Shown here: piece after piece, positions 34,782 through 42,835 of the stretch
How positions within the stretch are numbered: the stretch's first letter is position 1
Layout: every line of letters starts with the position of its first letter
Assembly (NCBI RefSeq): GCF_021287135.1
Contig: NZ_JAJTBB010000011.1
Location: 1 to 64,000 of the forward strand
Length of the DNA stretch: 64,000 nucleotides
Source: Acidovorax sp.
GTDB lineage: Bacteria > Pseudomonadota > Gammaproteobacteria > Burkholderiales > Burkholderiaceae_C
Direction of reading: 5' to 3'
Translations under genes and position numbers: made by a program
Notes under the pieces: generated by a model
Database searches by the model: none
Told to the model about the DNA's origin: nothing
Seen by the model: the letters and a program-made list of their open reading frames with translations, nothing else

Positions 34782-35462
34782 TCAGGCCGGGCCCGCAGCC
34801 TGCGCGGCCTGCGCGAGCGGTACCCGGTAGCCCATGCCGCGCACGGTCTGGATGGCTTCCTTGCCCAGCTTGCTGCGCAAGTTGAAGATGTGCACCTGCA
34901 GCGCGTTGCTGGACAGCTCGCCGCCCAGGCCCAGCACCAGCGCTTCCAGATCGGCTGCGGACACCGTGCGTCCGGCCCGCAGCACCAGGGCTTCCAGCAC
35001 GGCCCATTCCCGCGCGGTCAGGTCCACTTCGCGCCCGTGCAGCCAGGCCTGTCTTCCGGCCAGGCTGACTTCCACCGGCCCCATCACCTTGCGCTGCGCA
35101 CCGCCTGCCACGCGCCGCGCCAGGGCGCGCAGCCGGGCGCAGAGTTCCTCGGGGGCGAAGGGCTTGACCAGAAAGTCATCGGCCCCACTGTCCAGGCCGC
35201 GGATGCGGTCGCCCAGCAGGTCGCGGGCCGTGAGCACCAGTGCCGGCGTGGTGTCGCCCTTGGCGCGCAGGCTGCGCAGCCATTCCAGCGCCGAACCGTC
35301 GGGCAGGTTCCAGTCCAGCAGCCATGCGTCATAGGGTTCTCCCACCAGGGCACGGGCCTGGGCCAGCGTGGTGCACCAGTCCACCCGGTAGCCGTCCTGC
35401 AGCAGAAAGTCGCGCAGGCCTTCTCCGAGCGTCGGGTCGTCTTCCAGCAGCAGCAATCGCAC
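34782..35462 (-). CDS. OmpR/PhoB family response regulator
   Basis: 226 aa. The receiver domain has the acidic pair Asp8/Asp9, the phosphoacceptor Asp50 in LLDWNLPDG and Lys100 in FLVKPF. The C-terminal winged helix includes VDLTAREWAVLEALVLRAG and ALQVHIFNLRSKLG, followed by TVRGMGYRV. The partner kinase starts eight bases downstream, and the cytochrome b gene ends 15 bases upstream. Confidence 0.95.
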   Translation of the reverse strand: MRLLLLEDDPTLGEGLRDFLLQDGYRVDWCTTLAQARALVGEPYDAWLLDWNLPDGSALEWLRSLRAKGDTTPALVLTARDLLGDRIRGLDSGADDFLVKPFAPEELCARLRALARRVAGGAQRKVMGPVEVSLAGRQAWLHGREVDLTAREWAVLEALVLRAGRTVSAADLEALVLGLGGELSSNALQVHIFNLRSKLGKEAIQTVRGMGYRVPLAQAAQAAGPA

Positions 35463-35477
35463 AGGCGCTCCGCCGGT

Positions 35478-36068
35478 TCAGTAGGGTTGCTTGGTGCCGG
35501 TCACCATGGCCCGCACCAGACGCACCCGCTCCAGGCGGCCCATCACCAGGGCGGCCGCAGCGTGCAGCCCGGCCGCCACCAGCAAGGCATGGGCGAGCAA
35601 CTCATGCAGCTCCATCAGCCACTCTTCGCCAAAATAGGTGTCGGTGGTCTGCAGCCACCCCGTGAAGCCCAGGGCCAGCACCAGCGCCATCAGCGCCAGC
35701 ATCATCAGCGCCCCCAGCGGGTTGTGGCCCAGGTAGACCGGGTGCTCGCCCCGGCGCAGCGCACGCACATGCCCGGCAAGCCGGCTGGGCGTGGGGAAGA
35801 AATCCGCGAAACGTGCATGCCGACTGCCCACGAATCCCCACACTATGCGGGCCAGCACCAGGGCTGTGGCGACGTAGCCCGCCCACTGGTGGGCTGTTTT
35901 TCCTTCTTCCAGCACAAACTGGTTGAGCACCACGCAGGCGACCAGGCTCCAGTGGAAGATGCGGACGAAAAGGTCCCACACCGGCGTGGCGGCGGGCAGT
36001 GGGGTCAGTGGGGTCAGTGGGGTCAGTGGGGCGGAGGGGACGGAGGGGGCGGATGTTTCGCGGGGCAT
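35478..36068 (-). CDS. Cytochrome b561-type membrane protein (Ni,Fe-hydrogenase b-subunit family)
   Basis: 196 aa, four transmembrane helices with haem-ligand histidines in VRIFHWSLVACVVLNQFVL, GKTAHQWAGYVA and the C-terminal ELHELLAHALLVAAGLHAAA. It carries electrons across or within the inner membrane; its donor is unknown. The N-terminal tail contains a short PLT tandem repeat encoded by a 9-base DNA repeat. Order and strand place it between the PepSY protein and the two-component pair, an arrangement I recall from other betaproteobacteria. Confidence 0.88.
   Translation of the reverse strand: MPRETSAPSVPSAPLTPLTPLTPLPAATPVWDLFVRIFHWSLVACVVLNQFVLEEGKTAHQWAGYVATALVLARIVWGFVGSRHARFADFFPTPSRLAGHVRALRRGEHPVYLGHNPLGALMMLALMALVLALGFTGWLQTTDTYFGEEWLMELHELLAHALLVAAGLHAAAALVMGRLERVRLVRAMVTGTKQPY
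35999..36034 (+). repeat. 9-bp tandem repeat coding for a PLT run
   Basis: GTGGGGTCA is repeated three times plus a partial unit. On the coding (minus) strand it gives PLTPLTPLTP in the N-terminal tail of the cytochrome b. Copy number may vary between strains without shifting the frame. Confidence 0.8.
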
Positions 36069-36083
36069 GGGGACCGGGCCGGT

Positions 36084-36344
36084 TTACTTGCGTTCGAGTT
36101 CCGCGCCGGTGGCGGGGTCGAAGTAGATCTCGACCTTCTTGCCCGCCTTGTCCAGCCCATAGATCTCGTAGCACTTGCCCTTGCTGACCTTGAAGGTGCG
36201 GATCTGGTAGCCCTGCTTCTCCATGGACGCCTTGAAGTCGGCCTCCTTCATCCACTTGTCTTCAGGAACCTTGCAGGTCGGGCCGGCGAACGCGGCGCCG
36301 CAGCAGCACAGGGCCAGGGCGAGAGCAGGAAGTTGCAGTTTCAT
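36084..36344 (-). CDS. PepSY-domain periplasmic protein
   Basis: 86 aa from ATG 36344. The signal peptide ends near CCCGAAFAGP. The mature part CKVPEDKWMKEADFKASMEK, then IRTFKVSKGKCYEIYG and VEIYFDPATGAELERK fits the small secreted PepSY-like family. It is first in the run PepSY - cytochrome b - response regulator - kinase, 15 bases before the cytochrome gene. PepSY proteins with this partner are thought to modulate the redox or sensing unit; the details are not known. Confidence 0.85.
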   Translation of the reverse strand: MKLQLPALALALCCCGAAFAGPTCKVPEDKWMKEADFKASMEKQGYQIRTFKVSKGKCYEIYGLDKAGKKVEIYFDPATGAELERK

Positions 36345-36531
36345 GGGAAAAAAGCCTTTGCAGTAGAGGTGAAACGGCGCGGGCGAACTGCCCGCGCCCT
36401 GCATTGGACGGGGGCCAGATTAAGTGGGCATGAAGCCGCAGGCGGGCAGGGCGCCTGGGCGCAGCGATGCCCGGGCGCAGCCGGCAGGCCGGCCCGGGCC
36501 AACCCCGCCCTATGCGGCGGTCGAGGGGAAT

Positions 36532-37554
36532 CTATGTGCCCAGGACGCGGGCAAACAATTCGTTGCGAAAGTGAATGCCCAGACGGGCAAAGGCGCGGTT
36601 GCGGTAGGTCTTGACGGTGGGTACGCCCAGTTGCAGATCGCTGGCGATGCCCTCGTGGGTCATGCCCTGCAAAAGGCGCGCGCACACGTCCAGCTCGCGG
36701 TCGGTCAGGCCCACCTGCAGGCGCACCAGGCGCATGCGCAGCAGGGGCAGAGGCAGGGGCTGGCTGTGGCTGCCCTGCGGGACGTGCAAGGCCTGGGCCG
36801 CGTGGTGCGGCTGCATCCTTGCGCGCGTTCCCCCATCTGCGGCCTCGGGGGCGGCCAGCGTGGGCAGGAGCGCGGGCAGGGCGCCAGGCCGCTGTGACAG
36901 CTGGATGTGCTTGCGCGTGAGGGCCAGCAGCACGGGCGCTACCGACTCGAAGGCGCCGATCTGCCGGTCGCTGAAGGGGCGCTGGTGCTGGTGGCGGTAG
37001 AAGTTGACGGCGAACACCGAGCCGTCGCTTTCGTGCTCCACCACCGACACGCGCTCGGACACCCCATGCGCGTCGTACACCCGGGCGCGGTGCTCGCCCG
37101 GCACGTCGGCGGCGCTCAGATGGCACAGGCGCGTGGCAGGCTCGCCCAGCGGCATGTCGTCAAACGCGCGGCCCCAAGTGCGGTCGCTGCGGTAAGGGCC
37201 CGACAGGTACGCCCACCAGCAGTCGCGCGTGGTGTCCGGCACGCCCCGGCTGGCCGAGAGGAACAGTGTGGGCTTGCAGCGATGGCCCGTGCGGTACACC
37301 GACCACGACGCGGCGGGCAGCACGGGCTCCAGGTCCTGCAGCAAGCCGGCGGCAAAGCCGGGCTCGCCCACCCGTTCGACCATGGGTGCCAGGGCGGCGA
37401 CCGTGCCCTGCGATGGCACCGGCCGGCCGGGCAGGGTTTGCAAGGAGGAAGGTAGCCACTGCCGCATGGGAGAAAGCACGTTGTCGGTGGAAAGCCCCTT
37501 GGGGGGCGGAATGAGGGGCAGGGGCGCGCCGCGCCCTCCGGGTTGTTCCGTCAT
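36532..37554 (-). CDS. LuxR family transcriptional regulator
   Basis: 340 aa. The C-terminal helix-turn-helix is LTDRELDVCARLLQGMTHEG, then VPTVKTYRNRAFARLGI (about 280-328), a GerE/LuxR domain. The N-terminal 250 residues look like a GAF or autoinducer-type sensor (VVEHESDGSVFAVNFYRHQ) but I cannot name the ligand. An alternative start lies at 37467. It is divergent from the DUF3237 gene with 47 bases between the starts and so may control it and the Bug receptor. Confidence 0.85.
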   Translation of the reverse strand: MTEQPGGRGAPLPLIPPPKGLSTDNVLSPMRQWLPSSLQTLPGRPVPSQGTVAALAPMVERVGEPGFAAGLLQDLEPVLPAASWSVYRTGHRCKPTLFLSASRGVPDTTRDCWWAYLSGPYRSDRTWGRAFDDMPLGEPATRLCHLSAADVPGEHRARVYDAHGVSERVSVVEHESDGSVFAVNFYRHQHQRPFSDRQIGAFESVAPVLLALTRKHIQLSQRPGALPALLPTLAAPEAADGGTRARMQPHHAAQALHVPQGSHSQPLPLPLLRMRLVRLQVGLTDRELDVCARLLQGMTHEGIASDLQLGVPTVKTYRNRAFARLGIHFRNELFARVLGT

Positions 37555-37601
37555 CCTCCGGGATGACAGGCGGGCCGTGCAACGGGACTTACGCTAACGC
37601 C

Positions 37602-38090
37602 ATGCCTGAAGCCAGCCCTCCGCCCGCCGTCCTGCCCGCGCCCGCCCTGCGTTTTTTTGCCGACCTGCGCGTGGAGGTCGGCACGCCCCAGGAGGTGGGC
37701 CGCACGGCACACGGCGTGCGGCGGGTGATTCCCATCCTGGGTGGCACGGCCACCGGCAACGGCTGGACGGCGCGGGTGCTGCCCGGCGGCGCAGATTTCC
37801 AGCTCATCGTGAACGAGCGGCTGTCCGAACTGGACGCCCGCTACGTGCTGGAGATGGACGGCGGCGACCGCCTGTACGTGCACAACCGCGCCGTGCGCTC
37901 GGGCCCCGCCGAGCTGATCGCCCGCCTGGTGCGCGGCGAGCCGGTGAACCCGGCCGAGATCTATTTCCGCTGCAGCCCCAGTTTCGAGACGGCCTCGCCC
38001 GCGTGGTCGTGGGTGGCCGAGCGCCTGTTCGTGGGCACCGGTGCGCGCTACCCGGATGCCGTGGCCATGCGCTTCTTCGAGCTGCAGTAA
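37602..38090 (+). CDS. DUF3237 family protein
   Basis: 162 aa from the ATG at 37602. LRFFADLRVEVGTPQEVG, TATGNGWTARVLPGGADFQL and YVLEMDGGDRLYVHNRAVRS are typical of DUF3237, a small barrel family often found beside aromatic or tricarboxylate catabolic genes. The function is unknown. The Bug receptor gene starts 74 bases downstream, and a LuxR regulator is divergent upstream. Confidence 0.85.
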   Translation: MPEASPPPAVLPAPALRFFADLRVEVGTPQEVGRTAHGVRRVIPILGGTATGNGWTARVLPGGADFQLIVNERLSELDARYVLEMDGGDRLYVHNRAVRSGPAELIARLVRGEPVNPAEIYFRCSPSFETASPAWSWVAERLFVGTGARYPDAVAMRFFELQ

Positions 38091-38164
38091 ATCGGCATCC
38101 GCGGCCCCCCCCAGCGCCGCCTTTTGCCCTGCGCATTCACAACGTACGAGAACAGGAGACACCC

Positions 38165-39187
38165 ATGAAGAACCCCCAGCAGCAGCCGTGCGCCCAGCCC
38201 TTGCGCCGCGCGGTGGTGGCGGCCGCCTGCGCCCTGGCCGGCCTGGCCCCGTGGGCGGGCGCCCACGCCCAAACGGCGCCTGCCGGCTATCCCAACAAGC
38301 CGGTGCGCATCATCGTGGGCTTTGCCGCGGGCACGGGGCCGGACATCGTGGCGCGCCTGCTGGCGCAGAAGCTCTCGGAAGCGTGGGGCAACCTGGGCGT
38401 GATCGTGGACAACAAGCCCGGCGCCGGCGGCCTGATCGCGGCGACCGAGGCCGCCCGGGCCGCGCCGGACGGCTACACGCTGATGCTCGGGGAAACCGGC
38501 CAGCTGAGCATTGCGCCCAGCAGCTACAACAAGCTGCCGTACGACCCGGCCCGCGACTTCGTGCCTGTGAGCCAGGTGGTCACGTCGGACTTTGTGCTGC
38601 TGGTCAATCCGCAAAAGGTGCCTGCGCGGAACGTGAAGGATTTCGTGGCGTGGACGCAGCAGCAGAAGGGGCTGTTCCTGGCCACCTTTGGTGCGGGTAC
38701 GCCCGGGCATTTTGGCGCCTTCATATTTGGCGAGGCGGTGAAGCTCAAGCCGGAGCCGGTGCATTACAAAAACACATCGGACGCGTTGGGCGGGCTGTTC
38801 AGCGGCGACGTGCAAGGCGTGTTCGCCAGCGTGGGCCTGGCCGCGCCGCAGGTCAAGGCGGGCAAGCTGGCCGCGCTGGGCACGACGGGCGCCACCCGCA
38901 ACCCCAGCCTGCCCGAGGTGCCCACCATCAAGGAGCAGGGCTACGCCAACCTGGAGTTTTCCTCCTGGTTCGGCATCGTTGCTCCGGCCCGGACGCCACC
39001 GGAGATCGTGGCCAAGCTCAGCGCCGACGTGGTGCGCGCCGTGCAGTCCCCGGAAGGCCGCGCGAAGATGGAAGAGGCGGGCTTCCGCGTGACGGGCACC
39101 AGCGCGCAGGAGTTTGGCCGCACCATCGCGGCCGATACGGTCACCTGGGGCAAGGCCGTGGCCGCTACCGGCTTCAAGGCGGACTGA
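38165..39187 (+). CDS. Bug (TctC) family periplasmic solute receptor
   Basis: 340 aa. The ATG at 38165 has AGGAGA upstream. A signal peptide ends near AGAHAQTAPAG. YPNKPVRIIVGFAAGTGPDI, then NKPGAGGLIAATEAARAAPD and GYTLMLGE are hallmark Bug/TctC motifs. These receptors feed tripartite tricarboxylate transporters, but betaproteobacteria have many orphan copies and no tctAB genes lie nearby. The ligand is unknown, probably a carboxylate. The DUF3237 protein encoded upstream may act on the same substrate. Confidence 0.93.
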   Translation: MKNPQQQPCAQPLRRAVVAAACALAGLAPWAGAHAQTAPAGYPNKPVRIIVGFAAGTGPDIVARLLAQKLSEAWGNLGVIVDNKPGAGGLIAATEAARAAPDGYTLMLGETGQLSIAPSSYNKLPYDPARDFVPVSQVVTSDFVLLVNPQKVPARNVKDFVAWTQQQKGLFLATFGAGTPGHFGAFIFGEAVKLKPEPVHYKNTSDALGGLFSGDVQGVFASVGLAAPQVKAGKLAALGTTGATRNPSLPEVPTIKEQGYANLEFSSWFGIVAPARTPPEIVAKLSADVVRAVQSPEGRAKMEEAGFRVTGTSAQEFGRTIAADTVTWGKAVAATGFKAD

Positions 39188-39258
39188 GTTCAAGGCGGGC
39201 TGAGCAGCCGGCCCACGGCGTTACCGGGGCCGCCACGCACGGTGGTGGCTGCGTGTGC

Positions 39259-39270
39259 GGGGGGGGGGGG
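39259..39270 (+). repeat. Run of 12 G
   Basis: A 12-base homopolymer four bases outside the stop codon of the minus-strand gene at 39275. It is non-coding, so slippage would not alter a protein. Confidence 0.9.
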
Positions 39271-39274
39271 AAGG

Positions 39275-39802
39275 TCAGCCGCCCGCCCGGCCTGGGGCAC
39301 CCGCGGGGTCTGGCAGTTGCAGCTGGGCGGCCTGCACCACCCGCACGCAGTCGCGCAGGTGCTGCTCGCCCAGGTAGCGCAAGGTGGCATAGCCCAGGGT
39401 CGCCGCCACCGCCTGGCCCGCCAGGGGCACGTACTTGGCGGCCTGCTGGGTGGTCAGGCGCACGCCTACCGTCTGGGTGGCCCGCAGCACCAGCTCGCGG
39501 GTGATGAACTTGCCGATCAGCACCGACCCCACCAGCCCGACCGCCTTTTGCACCTGCTCGCGCTTGTGCGGGGACAGCCGGTCGAGCTGCTCGGGCGCCA
39601 GGCCGAACTCGGCATTGATTTGCGGCAGCAGGCGCGACAGCAAGGCCGCATCCACCGCCCAGTCCAGCCCCGGCACGGGCACCAGGCTGGCGCCGGCGGC
39701 CACCAGCGCCCTGCGGTGCAGCAGCCGCCGGCTGCGTTGCACGGCGGCGGTCAATGCCGGATTTCCGGCGGCCATTTGCAGGGAACTGGGGGTGGATGCC
39801 AT
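39275..39802 (-). CDS. Hypothetical protein with hydrophobic core segments
   Basis: 175 aa from ATG 39802. Blocks ALVAAGASLVPVPGLDWAVD and YVPLAGQAVAATLGYATLRY are moderately hydrophobic, Pro/Gly-centred helices, and LVGSVLIGKFITRELVLRAT lies between them. It recalls the YcjF/DUF697-like proteins, but the similarity is only by eye and weak. No catalytic motif is seen. It shares a strand and a 59-base gap with the YeaQ-type gene upstream. Confidence 0.6.
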   Translation of the reverse strand: MASTPSSLQMAAGNPALTAAVQRSRRLLHRRALVAAGASLVPVPGLDWAVDAALLSRLLPQINAEFGLAPEQLDRLSPHKREQVQKAVGLVGSVLIGKFITRELVLRATQTVGVRLTTQQAAKYVPLAGQAVAATLGYATLRYLGEQHLRDCVRVVQAAQLQLPDPAGAPGRAGG

Positions 39803-39861
39803 GGGAGTGTTGTACCGCAACACGGCGCAAGGCGGAAGCAACGCTATGGCGCCTGGCGCGG

Positions 39862-40113
39862 TCAGCGGTTGCCCCGGGAGCGGCTGAACCAAGCCAGCAG
39901 CAGCGCGGCACCTGCCACCGCAGCCACCCAGCCCGTGGCCTCCTCCAGGTGGTACCAGCCCATGGCCAGGCCCAGGTAGGTAGCCAGGAACGCGCCGATC
40001 ACGCCCAGCAGCAGGGTCATGACCCAGCCGAGCTGCTTTCGTCCCGGCAGCAAGGCCCGGGCCAGCAGCCCCACCAGGGCCCCCACCAGCAGTGTGTCCA
40101 ACAGCGCTTCCAT
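39862..40113 (-). CDS. GlsB/YeaQ/YmgE family membrane protein, second copy
   Basis: 83 aa, three hydrophobic segments (LLVGALVGLLARALLPG, LGWVMTLLLGVIGAFLATYL). It is a clear paralogue of the protein at 20772-21020 (shared pattern LGW-M-T-LGV-G--LA-Y-G-AMGWY). A small stress-associated inner-membrane protein of unknown biochemistry. The 236 bases upstream, up to the next gene, contain nothing recognisable. Confidence 0.85.
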   Translation of the reverse strand: MEALLDTLLVGALVGLLARALLPGRKQLGWVMTLLLGVIGAFLATYLGLAMGWYHLEEATGWVAAVAGAALLLAWFSRSRGNR

Positions 40114-40349
40114 GATGCTTCTTCCCTGGTTGTGTGTGCCGCGCAGGCCGTTGCAGCCACTGTACGAAAGGGGAGCGCGCGCTTCTTGTCGGACAACGCG
40201 CCCTGGCCGTGCCTGTGATCCCTGCAGCGTGCGGTACGCCTGGCAGGGGCGGCTGTGGGCCGTGTCTGACAGCGCTGTGCGGCAGGAACCTGCTGTACGG
40301 GATGCGTGCCGGGGAATACAGTGGAGCTTCGCATCGAAAGGAAGCACAC

Positions 40350-40736
40350 ATGGCAGAAAAACGTTCGTCCCGCGCCTTTCCCGTGGTGTTCGCGGCCGCG
40401 CTGGCCGTGGCAGGCGTGCTGGCCGGACCGGGTACCGCCCTGGCCCAGAACGACGACGAGGCCTCGCTGGCCCGTGGCGCCGTGCCCGACACGACCCCTC
40501 AGCAACGCTACCAGAGCGCGATCCGCGAGGCCGGCGGGGGGCTGAAGGTGAGCCTGGCGGAATGCCGCGCGATGGCGGCTGCGGACCGCAAGGCGTGCGA
40601 GTCCCAGGCCCGGGCGCGCTACCAGGCAGACATGGCGCAGGCCAAGGCCATGCTGCGGGACGCGTCCGTGCGTCCGGTGAATGTGGTCGGTGGCCCGATC
40701 CGCAGCAGCGAAACAGTGTACCAAGTCAAGCCGTAG
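40350..40736 (+). CDS. Hypothetical periplasmic protein
   Basis: 128 aa from the ATG at 40350 with AAAGGAAG upstream. A clear signal peptide ends GPGTALAQN. The mature part (about 95 aa) is charged and Ala-rich with one Cys pair (AECRAMAAADRKACESQARA), suggesting a disulfide-held helical hairpin. I do not recognise a family. It stands alone, convergent with the NlpC/P60 gene. Confidence 0.65.
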   Translation: MAEKRSSRAFPVVFAAALAVAGVLAGPGTALAQNDDEASLARGAVPDTTPQQRYQSAIREAGGGLKVSLAECRAMAAADRKACESQARARYQADMAQAKAMLRDASVRPVNVVGGPIRSSETVYQVKP

Positions 40737-40824
40737 CCCGGCGAATTGTCAAAAGCCCGGGGGTTGTCAGAACCGCTGGCTGAGCGCTAGGGCTTCTTGG
40801 CAGCCGCGCAGGGCGGCGCCGGGC

Positions 40825-41406
40825 TTATTTGGGCTGGGGAGCGTCGTCCGCAGCGCTGGCGGCGGCGGGCACGCGGCGTGCACCGTTGAAGCGGCGCACC
40901 CAGTAGGCTGCGCCCATGTCTTCCACGCGCACCTCGGCACCGCTGCGCGGTGCGTGGATGAACTTGTTGTCGCCCACGTAGATGCCCACGTGGCTGAAAC
41001 TGCGGCGCATGGTGTTGAAAAACACCAAGTCGCCCGGCTGGAGTTCTTTTTTGTCAATGACCTGCGTGGCGGCGGCTTGCTGGTCGGCCCGGCGGGGCAG
41101 CAGCAGCCCCACGGTTTGTTCGTACATGGCGCGCACAAAGCCGCTGCAGTCAAAGCCGGTTTCTGCGCTGCTGCCGCCGCGCTTGTACGGCACGCCCAGG
41201 AAGCCCATGGCGTTGACCACGAGGTTGGACGCTCGGTCGGCCACCGTGTGGGCTTGGCTGGCCACCTTCTGGCTCACGTCTTCCAGACGGGTCAAAAGAC
41301 CCTTGTCCGTCAGAAAGCGGTCCATTTCATCGGGGTTGGTCGTTTGGGGAGCGGCCTGAACGGAGGCGGCGCAGGCCAGGAGAAGGGTGCAGAGCCATCG
41401 GGACAT
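40825..41406 (-). CDS. NlpC/P60 family cell-wall peptidase
   Basis: 193 aa from ATG 41406, which gives a proper signal peptide (LCTLLLACAASVQAAP). Peptidoglycan endopeptidase fold with the catalytic Cys87 in TGFDCSGFVRAMYEQTVG, His139 in FSHVGIYVGD and His151 in KFIHAPRSG. It cuts within stem peptides, as MepS/Spr does. A longer frame from 41442 exists but would disrupt the signal peptide. Monocistronic. Confidence 0.9.
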   Translation of the reverse strand: MSRWLCTLLLACAASVQAAPQTTNPDEMDRFLTDKGLLTRLEDVSQKVASQAHTVADRASNLVVNAMGFLGVPYKRGGSSAETGFDCSGFVRAMYEQTVGLLLPRRADQQAAATQVIDKKELQPGDLVFFNTMRRSFSHVGIYVGDNKFIHAPRSGAEVRVEDMGAAYWVRRFNGARRVPAAASAADDAPQPK

Positions 41407-41497
41407 GGGGGCGAAGGGTACCACGTCACGGTTGCTTATCAAAAATAATCACCCCGCAAGCCCTTGATTTTGTTGAAGTAAGTCAAGAAGCGCCGCC

Positions 41498-42689
41498 GTG
41501 GCGCGGGGGGAATCCGCCGTGAAACACCTTGGTAAAAAATCGTTTCCAGCGCCCTGCAGTCGGGCGCGAGCAGCTCTTGTTTTGATAGCGCTTGGCAGCA
41601 CCGGTGCCGGTGGTCTGGCCCAGCCCGCCCGTGCGCCTGCGGCACCCCTTGCGGTGGACACGGTGGCCCAGGGGCTGGAGCATCCGTGGGCCGTGGCGTT
41701 CTTGCCGGGCGGGCGGTTTCTCGTTACCGAGCGGCCGGGGCGCCTGCGTGTTGTGCACGCGGACGGCCGGCTGGAGCCGCCGCTGGCCGGGCTGCCGCCC
41801 GTAGCAGCGGGCGGGCAGGGCGGCCTGCTGGACGTGGTGACGGACGCGGACTTCGCGCGAAACCGCCGCATCTACTTTTGCTACGCCGAACCCGGCACCC
41901 CCGGCAGCCGCACCAACAGCACGGCCCTGGCCCGCGCCACCCTGCCCGCGGGGGCCACGGGCTTGCAGGACGTGAAGGTGCTGTTCAGCCAGCGGCCCAA
42001 GGTGGCCAGCGCCCTGCACTTTGGCTGCCGGATTGCCCAGGCGCCCGATGGGAACCTGTTCCTGGCGCTGGGCGAGCGCTACCACCACAAGGACGACGCC
42101 CAGCACCTGGGCAATCACCATGGCAAGGTGGTGCGCCTCACCCCGGAAGGCACGGTGCCGCCCGACAACCCGCTGCGCGGACAGCCGGGCGCGCTGCCCG
42201 AGATCTGGAGCTACGGCCACCGCAACCCGCAGGGCGCCACTTTTGGACCTGACGGGCAGTTGTGGATGCACGAGCACGGCCCGCAAGGGGGCGACGAGGT
42301 GAACCGGCCGCTGCCGGGGCGCAACTACGGCTGGCCGGTAATCACCCACGGCGAGAACTACGGCGGTGGCAAGCTGGGCGAGGGCACCGCCCGTGCCGGC
42401 ATGGAGCCGCCGCTGCACACCTGGGTGCCCTCGATTGCGCCGTCGGGCATGGCCTTCCAGCGCGCGGTATGGCCCGGCCTGGCAGGGCAGCCTGTGGGTG
42501 GGCTCGCTCAAATTCGGCACGCTGCACCGGCTGGAAGTGGCCGACGGCCAGGTGCTGCGGGAGGAGACGCTGCGGCTGCAAGGCCCCCGCGAGCGCATCC
42601 GCGACGTGCGCCAGGGCCCCGACGGCCTGCTGTACCTGCTGACCGACAGCCCCCAGGGCCGCCTTTTGCGCCTGCCGCCTGCGCAGTAA
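41498..42689 (+). pseudogene. PQQ-dependent aldose dehydrogenase-like gene, frameshifted
   Basis: Soluble glucose dehydrogenase/Yli-type beta-propeller: EHPWAVAFLPGGRFLVTERP, ASALHFGCRIAQAPDGNLFL and IWSYGHRNPQGATFGPDGQL are family landmarks. The product would be exported. After SGMAF (about 42460) the frame breaks: the expected continuation GPAWQGSLWVGSLKFGTL, then LLYLLTDSPQGRLLRLPPAQ, is read one frame over and ends at 42689. Family members have a YTGD-like loop at this point, and a net loss of five bases would explain the shift. This could be a true pseudogene or a sequence error. Without the shift the protein would run out of frame to 42826. Start is GTG at 41498 or 41519. Confidence 0.75.
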
Positions 42690-42835
42690 TCCAGGCCCTG
42701 GCGCCGCTCTGGTGCGTTGTGCAGGGGCGTGGGGGTCTTGATCTGGATCATGAAGGGTGGACGATTCGCGCCGCCCGCCGGGCGCCCGGGTGGCCCCTGT
42801 GCCGCAGCGGAGCGTTTTCGGTTTAGGCTGGCGTG

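Noticed and set aside
39259-39270. G12 tract as a phase-variation switch
   Set aside because: It lies outside any coding sequence and after a stop codon; a promoter role is also unlikely at a 3' end.
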